Part shown: one piece after another, positions 13,301-25,300 of the stretch | How positions within the stretch are numbered: position 1 is the stretch's first letter | Layout of the letters: every line of letters begins with the position of its first letter | Assembly (NCBI RefSeq): GCF_029784135.1 | Contig: NC_073746.1 | Span: forward strand, 293,532,089 to 293,596,088 | Direction: 5' to 3' | Origin: Toxorhynchites rutilus septentrionalis | Taxonomy: Eukaryota; Arthropoda; Insecta; Diptera; Culicidae | DNA: 64,000 nt | Program-made: the position numbers and the translations under genes | Notes under the pieces: generated by a model | What the model saw: the letters and a program-made list of their open reading frames with translations, nothing else | Database searches by the model: none | What the model was told of the DNA's origin: nothing

Positions 13301-16300
13301 TACCAGTCCATTTCCCAGCACGTTTTTACATAGGTACGCTTAAGATCTCGTTTTTCTGCACGTTTTCTGGGTCATCGAGCGGCCAACGACGTTTTCTGGA
13401 CTATCAGCATTGGATACAAACGGAACAATTATTACCTGAGAATACCTATCCTTTCAACGAGGCTATTATTCACCTGGATCATCGACATCGATAAGGAGCA
13501 ATTAATTTAATACAAGGCATTTTGAGCCTTGGAAAAGGTGAGCATCTTTCCAAGCTTAAATACTCCTTCCCGCCGGGTCTACTGGGGTCTTTTTTGTAGA
13601 AAATTCAACTGAATCGCGTTTCTACAAAATGGCCGACGAACAGCAGAGGAGACAACTAAATTGCCGTCGTGACACGATGATCGCCGCACTGGGTCGGGCT
13701 GAGGCTTTTCTGGCTGGATACATTTCCGATCGGGATCAACTGCAGGTACCGTTGAGGCTTGAGTATCTGAATAGTATGTGGAATACTCTTGAAGAAGTCC
13801 AGGCTCAATTGGAGGACACCGAAATCAATTATGAAGGTATGGCACGCAACGCTGAGATTCGTGCTGATTTCGAATCTCGTTTATTCGCAATAAAAGCAAA
13901 TTTACTTGCAAAGCTACCTGCACCGCTATCTGATAACGCTCGAATTCCTCCACCCTCCCACGCTAATCCCACTCTCTCTGGGATAAAACTTCCTACCATT
14001 TCTCTTCCTGAGTTCGACGGTGACTACAAACAGTGGCTCACATTTCATGATACGTTTCTGGCTCTCATTCATTCAAACCCGGATGTTCCAGACATCCAAA
14101 AATTTTATTACTTGCGAGCAGCAGTTAAAGGAGAAACGGCTCAATTAATAGAGTCGATCGCTATCAGCTCTGCCAACTATATTCTGGCTTGGCAAACGCT
14201 CGAGGGGCGATACGCGAACGATTACCTTTTGAAGAAACGCCACATGCAAGCGCTCTTCGAAATCCCTTCCATGAAGACTGAATGCGCTGCGACATTGCAT
14301 GCGCTAGTAGATGAATTCGATCGTCATACGAAAATTTTACGCCAATTAGGAGAGCCAACCGACAGCTGGAGTACCATACTCGAGCACCTTCTGTGCACAC
14401 GCCTGCACAACGACACATTGAAGGCATGGGAGGACCACGCTTCAACTGTGAACGAACCGAATTATAAGTGCCTAATAGATTTCCTGCAACGTAGGATTAG
14501 AGTGCTGGAATCGATTTCCGTCAACCATCACGTGGAAACACCACGCTCTTGTACATCTATTCATTCGACCAAAAAGACGCCTCACTTTCGTCTTTCGTCC
14601 TGTTCATCGATAACCAATTTGGAGGGAAAATGTCCCGCTTGCAATCAGCACCATCCGCTGATCAAATGTCAAAGGTTCAATAAGCTTTCATTGACTGAAA
14701 GACAGCAACTAGTAAACTTAAAGCGTCTCTGTCTCAACTGCTTAAAAGATGATCATATGGCTCGTAATTGTCCATCCAACTTCAATTGCAGACACTGCAA
14801 TCGCCGACATCACACTCTACTTCATGTCACGTCAAACGACAATGCCAAACATCGCATGAACGGTAACGCTATTCAAAATTTACCTGTTACTCCTGCACGA
14901 AATAACGTGTCCACACCACCCACGCAACAATCGACAATCGTCGAAAGCGAAGACCACTCACCTCAAGAAATAAGTTTACCTGTCCAACAACCATATGAAA
15001 ATGTGTTCCTACTCACTGCAGTAGTAAATGTCGTAGATGCGTACGGACATGAACATCCAGCGCGCGCGCTCCTTGATAGTGCTTCACAGCCTAATTTGAT
15101 ATCTGAGCGATTAACTCAAAGGCTAAGACTACGCTCAAACAGTGTGAATGTTACAATTCAAGGAGCTGGAAAATTAGCTAAGGTAGTAAACCGATCTGTG
15201 TTTGCTAATATCAAATCCAGAAAGATTGATTTCTCTACCGGTGTCACATTCTTGGTGATGGATAAAGTGACTGCAAATCTTCCCGCCCACAACATTCCTA
15301 TATCGGATTGGGCCATCCCGAGCGATTTATTTTTGGCCGATCCCACGTTCAATCAAAGTCAGCCGATTGATATGGTTCTAGGTGCAAGACATTTTTATTC
15401 ATTCTTCCCAACCGCTAATCGCATCCAACTGCGAAGTAACTTACCCATTCTGGTCGATAGTGTTTTCGGGTGGATTGTAGCAGGCTCATCTCACACCGTC
15501 CACCCTAAAAATGAAGCAACATTGTCATGCAGTGTTGTAGAAGTAGCAATGGTATCATTGGAAGATTCTTTGGAGCGTTTTTGGAAAACCGAGGAGTTAC
15601 AAACGAAAGATAATTTTTCGATAGAGGAAAGACATTGTGAAACAACATACGCAACCACTACAACAAGAAACGTTGAAGGGCGATACATAGTTCGCCTACC
15701 ACGGAAGCCTAATTTCAACATAATGCTCGGAGACTCAAGGACAAATGCCCTACGGCGATTTCAATTACTCGAGAAAAGGCTAGAACGGAATCCAAAGCTG
15801 AAAAGTGAATATCATTCATTCATACAAGAGTACATCTCCCTCGGCCATATGCGAATGGTCGGAGTGGACGATTATGAAAACTCCCAAACATTTTATTTAC
15901 CCCACCACCCCGTAATTAAGGAAGGAAGTACCACGACAAAAGTTAGAGTTGTCTTTGATGGCTCTGCGAAATCTTCTACCGGCTTCTCTCTAAACGAAGC
16001 TCTTTGCGTGGGTCCTGTGGTGCAGGATGAACTTCTGACCATAATTCTCCGATTTCGCACCTTTCCAATTGCTCTAGTTGGCGACGTTGCAAAAATGTAC
16101 AGGCAAGTACTTGTGGATCCAAACGATACACCGCTGCAACGAATTTTCTGGCGTTTTTCCCAAGAAGCTCCAATCGAAGTTTACGAACTCCTATCCGTGA
16201 CTTACGGTTTAGCACCTTCATCGTATCTTGCTACACGCACTCTGCAACAATTGGCAGACGACGAGAAAGAATCGTTTCCAATAGGCGCACCTGCAGTACG

Positions 16301-19300
16301 AAAATGTTTTTATGTGGACGATTTTATTGGCGGCGCCCAATCCATAGAGACAGCAGTCCAGTTGCGGAATGAACTGACTAATTTGCTCCAGAAAGGCGGC
16401 TTCGAGCTCCGGAAATGGACATCAAATCGACTAGAAGTGCTCCATGGTTTGAATGTCGATCAGATAGGAACTGAATCTACGCTCCAATTCAGTCCATGCG
16501 AAACCATCAAGACGTTGGGCATATGCTGGGAGCCCGATGGCGATTTCCTTCGATTCGATTCGGTTGTTCAAGATCACCACGAAGTTCCAACAAAACGCTC
16601 CATACTCTCCACCATAGCTAGACTTTTTGATCCTTTGGGTCTCATTGCTCCTGTTGTCGCCAAGGCAAAAATTCTAATGCAAGAACTGTGGTTGCTTTCC
16701 TGCGAATGGGACGATCCTGTTCCAGAGAAGACTAGGATAAAATGGAAAGAATATCAGCGACAATTACCCATGATAGCAGCTTATCGAGCTGACCGATTGC
16801 GTTCCAGATAAACTCGTCAATACAACTCCATACATTCGCTGACGCCTCTGAATTGGCCTATGGAGCATGCACGTACGCACGTTGTGAAGATGCACGAGGA
16901 AACGTGAGGATTCAGCTTTTAGCATCCAAGTCGAAAGTGTCTCCATTGAAGCGGCTATCTATTGCGCGTCTTGAGCTTTGCGCAGCGGTTCTAGCAGCAC
17001 ATCTCCACTCACGAATTAAACAGGCAATTGACATCAGCATTTCAGGATCATATTTCTGGTCCGATTCTGCAGTTACACTGCAATGGTTACGATCGCCACC
17101 GAATGTATGGAAAACATTCGTGGCAAACAGAGTTTCCGAGATTCAACATTTCACACACGGCTCTCAGTGGAATCATGTGTCCGGTTGCGAGAATCCAGCG
17201 GATCTAGTGTCCCGTGGTATGACAGTCGAAGAATTTCTCAACAGCAAAATGTGGAAAAGTGGACCAAGTTGGTTGCAGCTCTCATCACGAAATTGTAATT
17301 ACTTTTTTCCAATCCGCCTGGCGTCGCAGAAGAACTGTTGGAAATTCGAGCAGTAGTTGCTACCGTTCAAACATCACCTTCCGTTAATCCGTGGTTTCTC
17401 CGTTGGTCATCGTATAGACGCATGATTCATGTAATCGGATATTGTATGCGTTTCATCAATAACGTCCGTGATAGAGCCAGAACCCAGTCGCTAACTAATA
17501 GCCCTCCAGTTTGCCAAACACTCACTGTTGAACAGCTAAATAAAGCCAAAATATTTCTAATTCGCCTAGCTCAGAAAGACGCATTCAGCGAAGAGATCAA
17601 AAACCTGGAAAAAGAGAAATTATTATCAAAACATTCACATATTCGCAAAATGAGTCCATTCTTAGACCCAGAGAAAATACTCAGAGTGGGAGGTCGATTG
17701 AATCTGTCCCAGCTTCCCTACCAAACCAAACATCCTGCCTTGCTACCAAATCCTCATCCTTTTACACGAGCAATTGCAGAGTACTTCCACCAAAAACTAC
17801 TTCATGGCGGCGGGCGTTTACTGCTGACCGCCATACGTGAAGAATTCTGGCCACTACAGGGTCGCAGATTAGTTCGAAATATTGTGCGAAACTGTTTTCG
17901 TTGCACTCGCCTCAACCCCGTACCTGTCCAGCAGCAAATTGGACAGCTGCCTACTTCGAGAGTCACTCCGAGTCGTCCATTCAGCATAACTGGCGTCGAC
18001 TATGCAGGGCCCGTATATTTGAAGCCGATACATAAACGTGCAGCTCCGACTAAAGCATATATTTGCATATTTGTGTGTTTCGCTACGAAGGCAGTCCACA
18101 TCGAGCTCGCCAGCGATTTATCAACCCAGGCCTTTCTATGCGCTCACCGTCGCTTCATATCTCGTCGTGGTCGTCCACTACACATACACTCGGACAACGG
18201 GAAGAATTTCTAGGGAGCTAAAAACGAATTATCCGAACTATTCGAAATGCTAAATGACAGCTGCGAAATATCATCTGCCTGCACAGAAGAAGGCATCACA
18301 TGGCATTTAATACCGCCTAAAGCACCACACTTCGGTGGTCTCTGGGAGGCCGCGGTCAAGGTGGCGAAAAGACATCTCTATCGTCAGTTAGGATGCTCCA
18401 AGCTGTCTTTCGAGGACATGTGTACCATTTTGACTCAAGTCGAAGCATCTATGAATACACGATCGCTACTACCGATGACAGATGACCCAAACGATTTAGC
18501 AGCTTTAACTCCGGCGCACTTCCTCATAGGCACTACAATAACCGCCCTGCCCGACCCAGATCTCCGTCATCTTCCAGCTAACCGGCTTGATCACTTCCAA
18601 GAACTTCAGATGCATGTGCAAAGGTTTTGGCGTCACTGGCGTTCAGAGTATCTTCAGGAGCTCCAAAAGGACACTAAAGGCTCAGTACGGAACGATGGAA
18701 TTTCGATCGGCAGAATGGTCATCATAGTGGATGAATTGCAGCCGCCTACACGATGGTCCTTGGCACGTATTGTGGACGTTCATCCTGGGAAGGACCATAT
18801 CATCAGAGTCGTCTCTCTTCGCACGGCTCGCGGAGTTATCACTCGACCCACTTCCAAGATCTGCTTTCTACCAGATTCATCAGTAGATCTGGATCAGGAC
18901 GGACGCATAGGCTTACCAGTCAACCGGAATGCCTCTAATTTAGATAGATAAATTGTAAATTTGTAGCGAAGTCTAAAAGCACATCCATTGTAAATGTTTT
19001 TTATTATTGTTTATTGAAACTGATCGTTCAAGGCGGCGGGTATGTTGGATTGTGAAATATTTCAGGACTGTGTTTCCTCAAAATTAGACGAGATTTTTCT
19101 TGTCGTCTGGTAGCACTGCACGATCCAATAGATAATTGTACTCATCGTCCTATAGTTTGTCTGTTAGTTGTAAGGAATAAAGCACTCTGTTAAGTTCGTC
19201 TTGTTATAAAAGCTCTATTATGTCCATTGTTCGTTAATTGTGAAATAAAGTTTAAGTATGCGCTAAAAAGTTTCTCTGTAATTTGAATGTTAAAACGTGC

Positions 19301-22300
19301 TTTGATTCGAAATCCACAACGATTCGATCGGGAAAGTGTCGGATGTCCTGTAAAAACAAAAATTAAGACACAACGTAGGGTTTGACCGATCACATATTTT
19401 TGGAAGAAAAAAGACGGGTGGGTAATGTCGGGGACATAACCGGAGTGACGTAGGACTATACAAAGGGGACAGCTTTTGTTTAATATATATTTTAAATATA
19501 TTGTTTTATTTTCTTCTCCTACGTGAATACCTACCTATCTACCTGACAAATGGATTAGTTTACTGTTTACTGTTTATGAATATGTTGATGGTTCTGAAAA
19601 GAACCTATGGTGTTGTGTTTTTGTTATCACTCGATATTCCCATCTTGTTCAGTTAAACCTTCCAGTTTAGCTATTGCGTTTGCCACTCGCCACAGCTATC
19701 ACAGCTGGAAAATTTCTTCCCATCCAGCTTGTGACATGTTGTTCAGTAAATTACATTTAATGCGACGTGCCGGAGAAACACTTTGCCACTCACTGAAACT
19801 AATTGTTGCCTTGATGAGCGCCGAACCGAAGCTGCTCTGTTCTTGATGCGGGTTTTCTGATTGTCGTGAGCAGCTTTGCAAACCAACTCGAGCACTCCGA
19901 CGGCCGAAACTCTATAATCGCTGTTAGGTATACTGGTGCTCCGGCACCAATCCGTTCGGCCTAGTTACCCTTGCGGAGCAATCAGTGAATGCGACCAACA
20001 GGGAACTGGAGTGAGACTTTGCCTTTCCCTTAACTTGTCCTCCTTTGTTACGTCCACGATGCCGATGCCGTACAACCACACGGGTTTACGGTTTGAAAGA
20101 AAATAAGATATTTTTTTGGGGTCCGCGTGTTTTATACTCAAGCGGTACACACTCACAGGATAGAGACAAATCGGCAGACTCAGCCAGAGGGGCGAGTCCA
20201 ACGAGACGAACGAATGAGCGTTAAAAGGGAGCGATGGCAAAAAAATACATTAGAGGCGAATGAACTTCAAAGTTTAAAGCCTCTTAAAAACAAAGAAAGA
20301 AAGAAAGAAAAATACATTCATTACGATTTGTTCGCTCGTTGGATTCACATGCAGGCTAAAAAGGTTCCTTTTCAGGATCACAAAATTATTTTCAATCTAA
20401 AGAGTTTATTGTTTTGGTATCACTCGATATCCCCATCTTGTTCGGCTAAACCATTCTGTTTAGCGATTGCATTTGCCACTCGCCACAGCTTTCACAGTTG
20501 GAAAATTTCTTCCCATCCAGCTTGTGACATATTTTACAGTAAATTACATTCAATGGCACGTCGCATTACCACCACTCAGTATCGGATTGGAGGTAATTTT
20601 AACCTGTAATTGAACATTTGCGATGACAGTGGTACAGTGTCGACTTTCAATGTGGGGTCATAATTTCGACCCCGAACTCTATGTTTACAAAAATGTCCAA
20701 CTAAATATGTCGCATTACAGGTCCGTCCAATTAGCTAAATGTCGAGATAAGTGTAAATTACTGTACTTTCAATCTAGAAGCAATTTAAGAATTGGTGAAA
20801 ATCAATAAGCTCAGAACAACTGCCAAATTCACATACTCATCATATCCTGGCAAACAAATTATGAAAAAAACCAATTTGTGTTTTATTATTATTTTGGATA
20901 TTGTTTTAGAAAGCATTGAACTGTATTTCATAAACTCTTTTTGGGAGGTTTAATGGCCCTGAAAAGCGCCTTGTTTTATGGAATGGTTCCAATTTAGAAA
21001 ACTTAGTACTCGTGGTTTTGAAAAAAAACATTTCGAACGCCCTCGATGCCGCCTTGTTCTGGATTTGTTCTGGATCAAAGCAGTTTGTATAAAGAACAAA
21101 CTTTTTTCTTTTGCTACCTGATGCCGTTTTGCGATTGCGTTTGCAACTCGCCACTCGCTGCAACTGCCTGTTGTCTTGATGTCCACCGAACCGAATGTGT
21201 TCTGTTCCGAATGCGGGTTTTCTTATCGTCCCGAGCAGCTTTGCCAGCTAACTCGATCACTTCGGCGGCCGACACTATATAACGCCGGCTAGGTGGACTG
21301 GTGCACTGGTACTAACGCGCTCGGCCTAGCTACCCTTGCGGGGAACTCCAGATCAACACGGTTCGAGCGGGATTTTGCCTTTCCCTTCACTTTTCCTCCT
21401 TTACCATGTCCAGACATGGCTGCTTGGGTTGGTTTGTTGATGTGTTGTGATGCGAACCGATGTGGTGTACGGTTTGAATGAGAATGATCGTTACGGCAGC
21501 GGAGCGGGGATTTTTAAGCTGACTGGCTGGCTCGAGAATTACGCATGTGTGAGACTGCGACCAATGTTTCGTTCATTTTTTCTTTTTCCTTTCCAATCGT
21601 GCTTCATTCTATTTCGCTGCTGCTCTGGTTGCCCGTTTTGGTCGGTAAGATTTGAGGAGCACAAAATGGACCAATCAAAAATGGGCACATAGTGCATTTG
21701 GACAATGCTTGATATTTGACAATTATTCAATTATTTATCTCAAGAAAAATGAAATGTTATTCGTTATGATAGATGCGTAGATATGTTTTCTATCAATTGA
21801 TGCAAAAACCTTCGCGATCTGTTGAGAAATGCTCGAGTTATAAGCGTTCCAAATCTTGCATTTTTTCCTACTTGTTCAGTGCCTAGATTTCCATTTCACC
21901 CCCTATATCTTCCGGTTAGACGTAGTCCTACGTCAAAAGTACAGATGTACAGATCCACTGTCGGTTCATGTGAATGTGGCGAAACTCAGACGTCTTCCGA
22001 TGTGTGATGGTGTAAGATGAGGAATTTTAACCTATTAAGTCCTCTTTATGTGAGGATTTTTCACCAAAATTGTCACCCGAGCAGTTGAGCAGTTAAAATA
22101 TTGCGTTATTTGCACATGCGATTGTGAGGTATTCGAACCTGTTCTAGCTATTTCCCGCTTATCCCGGTCAGAGAGCTTCGATTTACGTGGAGCTCTCTCC
22201 TTCTTACCATATTCTTGAGGATTCGTCAAATAATTCAGCACTACTTGATGGGATCGTCCAATCCGACAAGAAATTACTCTGATACCAACATTTTCTTGGT

Positions 22301-25300
22301 GAAATATATCCATTTGTCTTCTTATCTCTCGTGAGGACTTTTCCCTTCGGCATTTGCCAGCTTTAATTGATCATAACAACTAAAACAACGGAAAATGTAA
22401 GTGGTCTTATAGAAACATGACAGTTGAAAATACGAAAACATTCGTTTACGCTCAGTGCTTGCACACACACATATGAAAATTATGCAGTGTATGGTCGAGA
22501 TGAAGAATAGAAGGTGGGAAGATTCACGGGTTTAGTTGTGTTGAACTTTGATTGTGTTAGTAGCCAGGATAATAGGAAGTTCACATACCAGGCCTCCCAG
22601 TCAGTTACTCAAATGGTACAAAATTGAATGTGTCAACGAATAACGTTGAAAGAGGATATACAGAAGCTAATTACAGATTTCCAAATCATATTTTTCGCGA
22701 TATGAAAAAAAACAGAACATATCACGAACTAAAAAGTTTAATTTTTTCTTTGATTTCAGAAATAATATTTCAATGTCTACTATGTTTGGATTCTAGAGCA
22801 ACTTCATGGAAGTTTGACTTTTGTCCGTAATTGTAATTACTTTTTTCACAATTAGGGTGCTGAAAACACCCTAAACAGTCTTCTAAAACTAAGGCGCAAG
22901 CGTAAAACTTTTCTTCTCAATCTAAGTCATACGGAGTCAATTAAATTTATTTTTGAAGTTCATTTTACATGAAAAAACTTAGCTCAATCTTTTTTCCCAT
23001 GCACTGTCAAATGTTTATCCGTCAAAGGAACAAAAAATTGTGTGACTCTGATTTTGTTTGTTTACGTTTTTGGTCGACGTAACGAGAAGTAAAATTTAAT
23101 TGAAATTATGTTTAGAACACTTCAAAAATACTGAAATTTCAGTTTCTGTTAAAATGTCGGGCCCTAATGATTTTGAACGCTAGCAATGATTTAGCAAGAA
23201 AAACTAGTTCGTTTATTTCATTTGCTTATTTTAATAACAATACTGTTCCTATGTAGTGGACTATTATAAGAAAAGTAACATATATAAACAAAATCTGTGA
23301 CGTCACAGATTTAAAAATCTTCCCAACTTTCAGATTCCATCTAGGTGTATGGTAGACACCAATACCTACACACTAGAATATAAATTGAAGCATTGTTTGT
23401 TTACAATGACACAAAGCAGCAAGATCATCACCTGGTCTTATAGAAGTTGGACTGAATGTATAGGATTGGGCGATCTTTACAAAAAGATCGATCTAATCGA
23501 ATCGATTTTCCAAACCGCGTAGGGATCGATCCACTGATTAAATCGATATCAAATAATCGATCTTTGCTGAATCGAACTTTGCCGAATCGATTTTTGAAAA
23601 ATTAAAAGTTTTTTCGATTTATCCGCTTATTCTATATGGATACTGTCATTTCTTTGAACAGGGAATACAAGTTTCATATTTCTTGTTTCACAGCATGAAG
23701 GCCACATCCACAGGATATTCATCTTGTGCCGTCAGGAAGTCGTTTTATTTGATCAATTAATTGAAAAAGTATTATTAGAAATTCAACAACCGCCCAGAGC
23801 TCAGCTGACAATGATCCCATGAGAGCTAATCGTGCCATACATCTGTCATTTAGCCGAAACCGATCCTTGATTTTGGTGCCAGATTTAGAAATCAACATCA
23901 GGTTCAGTGATTCTATGTGCAACCTGTTACTGTTCATCCCCTCAATAGCTGCTGTAGTTCTGTCACTGTCAACATTTGTACTGAAGTAAATCGTGGAAGA
24001 AGCAGTCCAAATGTTTACATTATGTTTAAAAGAAATGTTAGCTGGCATTTGGTGAGAGAATAAATCGATGTATACTGAAAAACAAATCTCCAAAAAGATC
24101 GAAAGCAAAAAAAAATTGATTTTCTCGATTTTCTCAAGAACAAAAGATCGATCCAAAATAATCGGAAATTCATTTTTCAAGCAAAATGCAATTGAAAAAT
24201 TAATTATATTGACTTCGCATGACCTAGGTTTTAACTAGTGATGGTAAAAAAAGTAAGGACAGGGACCTGTTACCACAGCTTGATGCGTACTGAGCGTAGG
24301 AATCTTTTGACACCAAGATTCGTCCCCTGCCAAGCTAGTCTAAAACGTCAGCTACTTTCCGGATAGCCTTCGTTTTTCTTCTTTACTGTTAATTTGATCT
24401 ATGAAAAATTCGCATTTTCGTTTGTCTACTATTATTCAGTGTTAAAACCTCTGTTTGAGCGTGTTTGTAATAGAGATAGTAGAGAAGTATGGAGCTGAGC
24501 TCCGAAGTAAGAGATAAACATAGAAATAGATTGATCGTGCCTTGTGCTTGGTTGGACGCCTCGGAAAGTTTGAATTCTGTGCTGAGTGAGAGAGAGTTGA
24601 CGGTGTGTTTGTGCACAAGACAGTACAGAAGACAGAGATAGCGTTTTCTTGCGAAGTACATACTATGCGCCAAATAGAGTCGCAAACAGCAACTAACTGT
24701 CACTCGTAACATGCAAGGATCCTCACCGATGGGTCTCCACGAACCCCTTCGGTATGGTTTGGGGATCTGTCCTGTTTCGGCGTGGTTGGCCAGGTTGGCT
24801 ACAATGTCCTCGAGCATCTGCGAGCGAGTGCGCTCCTGCATGCGTGCGAATTTCGGCGCCGAGTACGACGCCCGCTCTCCGTTCACGATCTTCGTCAGCA
24901 ACCACTCCCTGCGAGGAGCGAAAAGAGGGCACTAAATTGTGTTATTTTTCCAAAATAGGGGTGGATACATTACCTGAACATAGGACCCTTCTCGAACACC
25001 GATTGCTCCCAAAGGTACGGTTTGTAGGCACCCACTTCGTCTCTCGTGACGACTGAAACTTCATAGCGTGTTGGTTTACGTTTGATGCGTGCCGAAACGC
25101 GAACCTATGGGTGAGAAGGTAGTAGTGATATGGGGTTATTTAAAAAGTATCCTCAGTTTTTTTTGATCAATTTTTGAATGAAATTTCACTGAAAACAATT
25201 TTTCAATCAAATATTTATTCGCTATTATTATCTATGTTCTTGAGCTACTTTTCGGGTTCGTGTCACATTTACCCAAAACCCACTCACCCGGAAGACAGTT

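Larger units (their letters stand above)
12836..19392 (+). mobile_element. BEL/Pao LTR retrotransposon, 6.56 kb, with 5-bp target duplication
   Basis: Complete structure: two 350-bp LTRs (12836-13185 and 19043-19392) beginning TGTTGG and ending GATCA; target duplication CATAT on both sides (12831-12835 and 19393-19397); a tRNA-type primer-binding site at 13192; a purine-rich tract just before the 3' LTR; and a gag-pol region between. The LTRs differ at about one position, which by standard reasoning means a recent insertion. The coding region nevertheless carries three breaks (see the pseudogene entry). It lies in an intron of the minus-strand gene, in antisense orientation to it. Confidence 0.95.
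19413..21934. mobile_element. GACGTAG-family element A1, carrying histone gene remnants
   Basis: The left end GACGGGTGGGTAATGTCGGG continues into GTGACGTAGGACTATAC. The right end is GACGTAGTCCTACGTC, the reverse complement of the family terminus. It is flanked by A-runs (AAAAAA on the left, AAAA on the right). The outer 200 bp at the left is nearly identical to the right end of A2 (33967 inward), and the rest matches A2 in the opposite orientation with indels. Inside are two broken H2A genes on the minus strand, the leader of a divergent H2B whose body is deleted, and an internal duplication (19620-19760 repeated at 20418-20560). No transposase is visible, so it is nonautonomous. Confidence 0.85.

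Noticed and set aside
23719..24180. 153-codon minus-strand frame
   Set aside because: It lies in dispersed repeat R2, and the other copy of R2 does not keep the frame.
24389..24901. 170-codon frame as a stand-alone protein
   Set aside because: Only the part above 24727 is RapGAP exon 7; the rest is beyond its GTGAGG donor.
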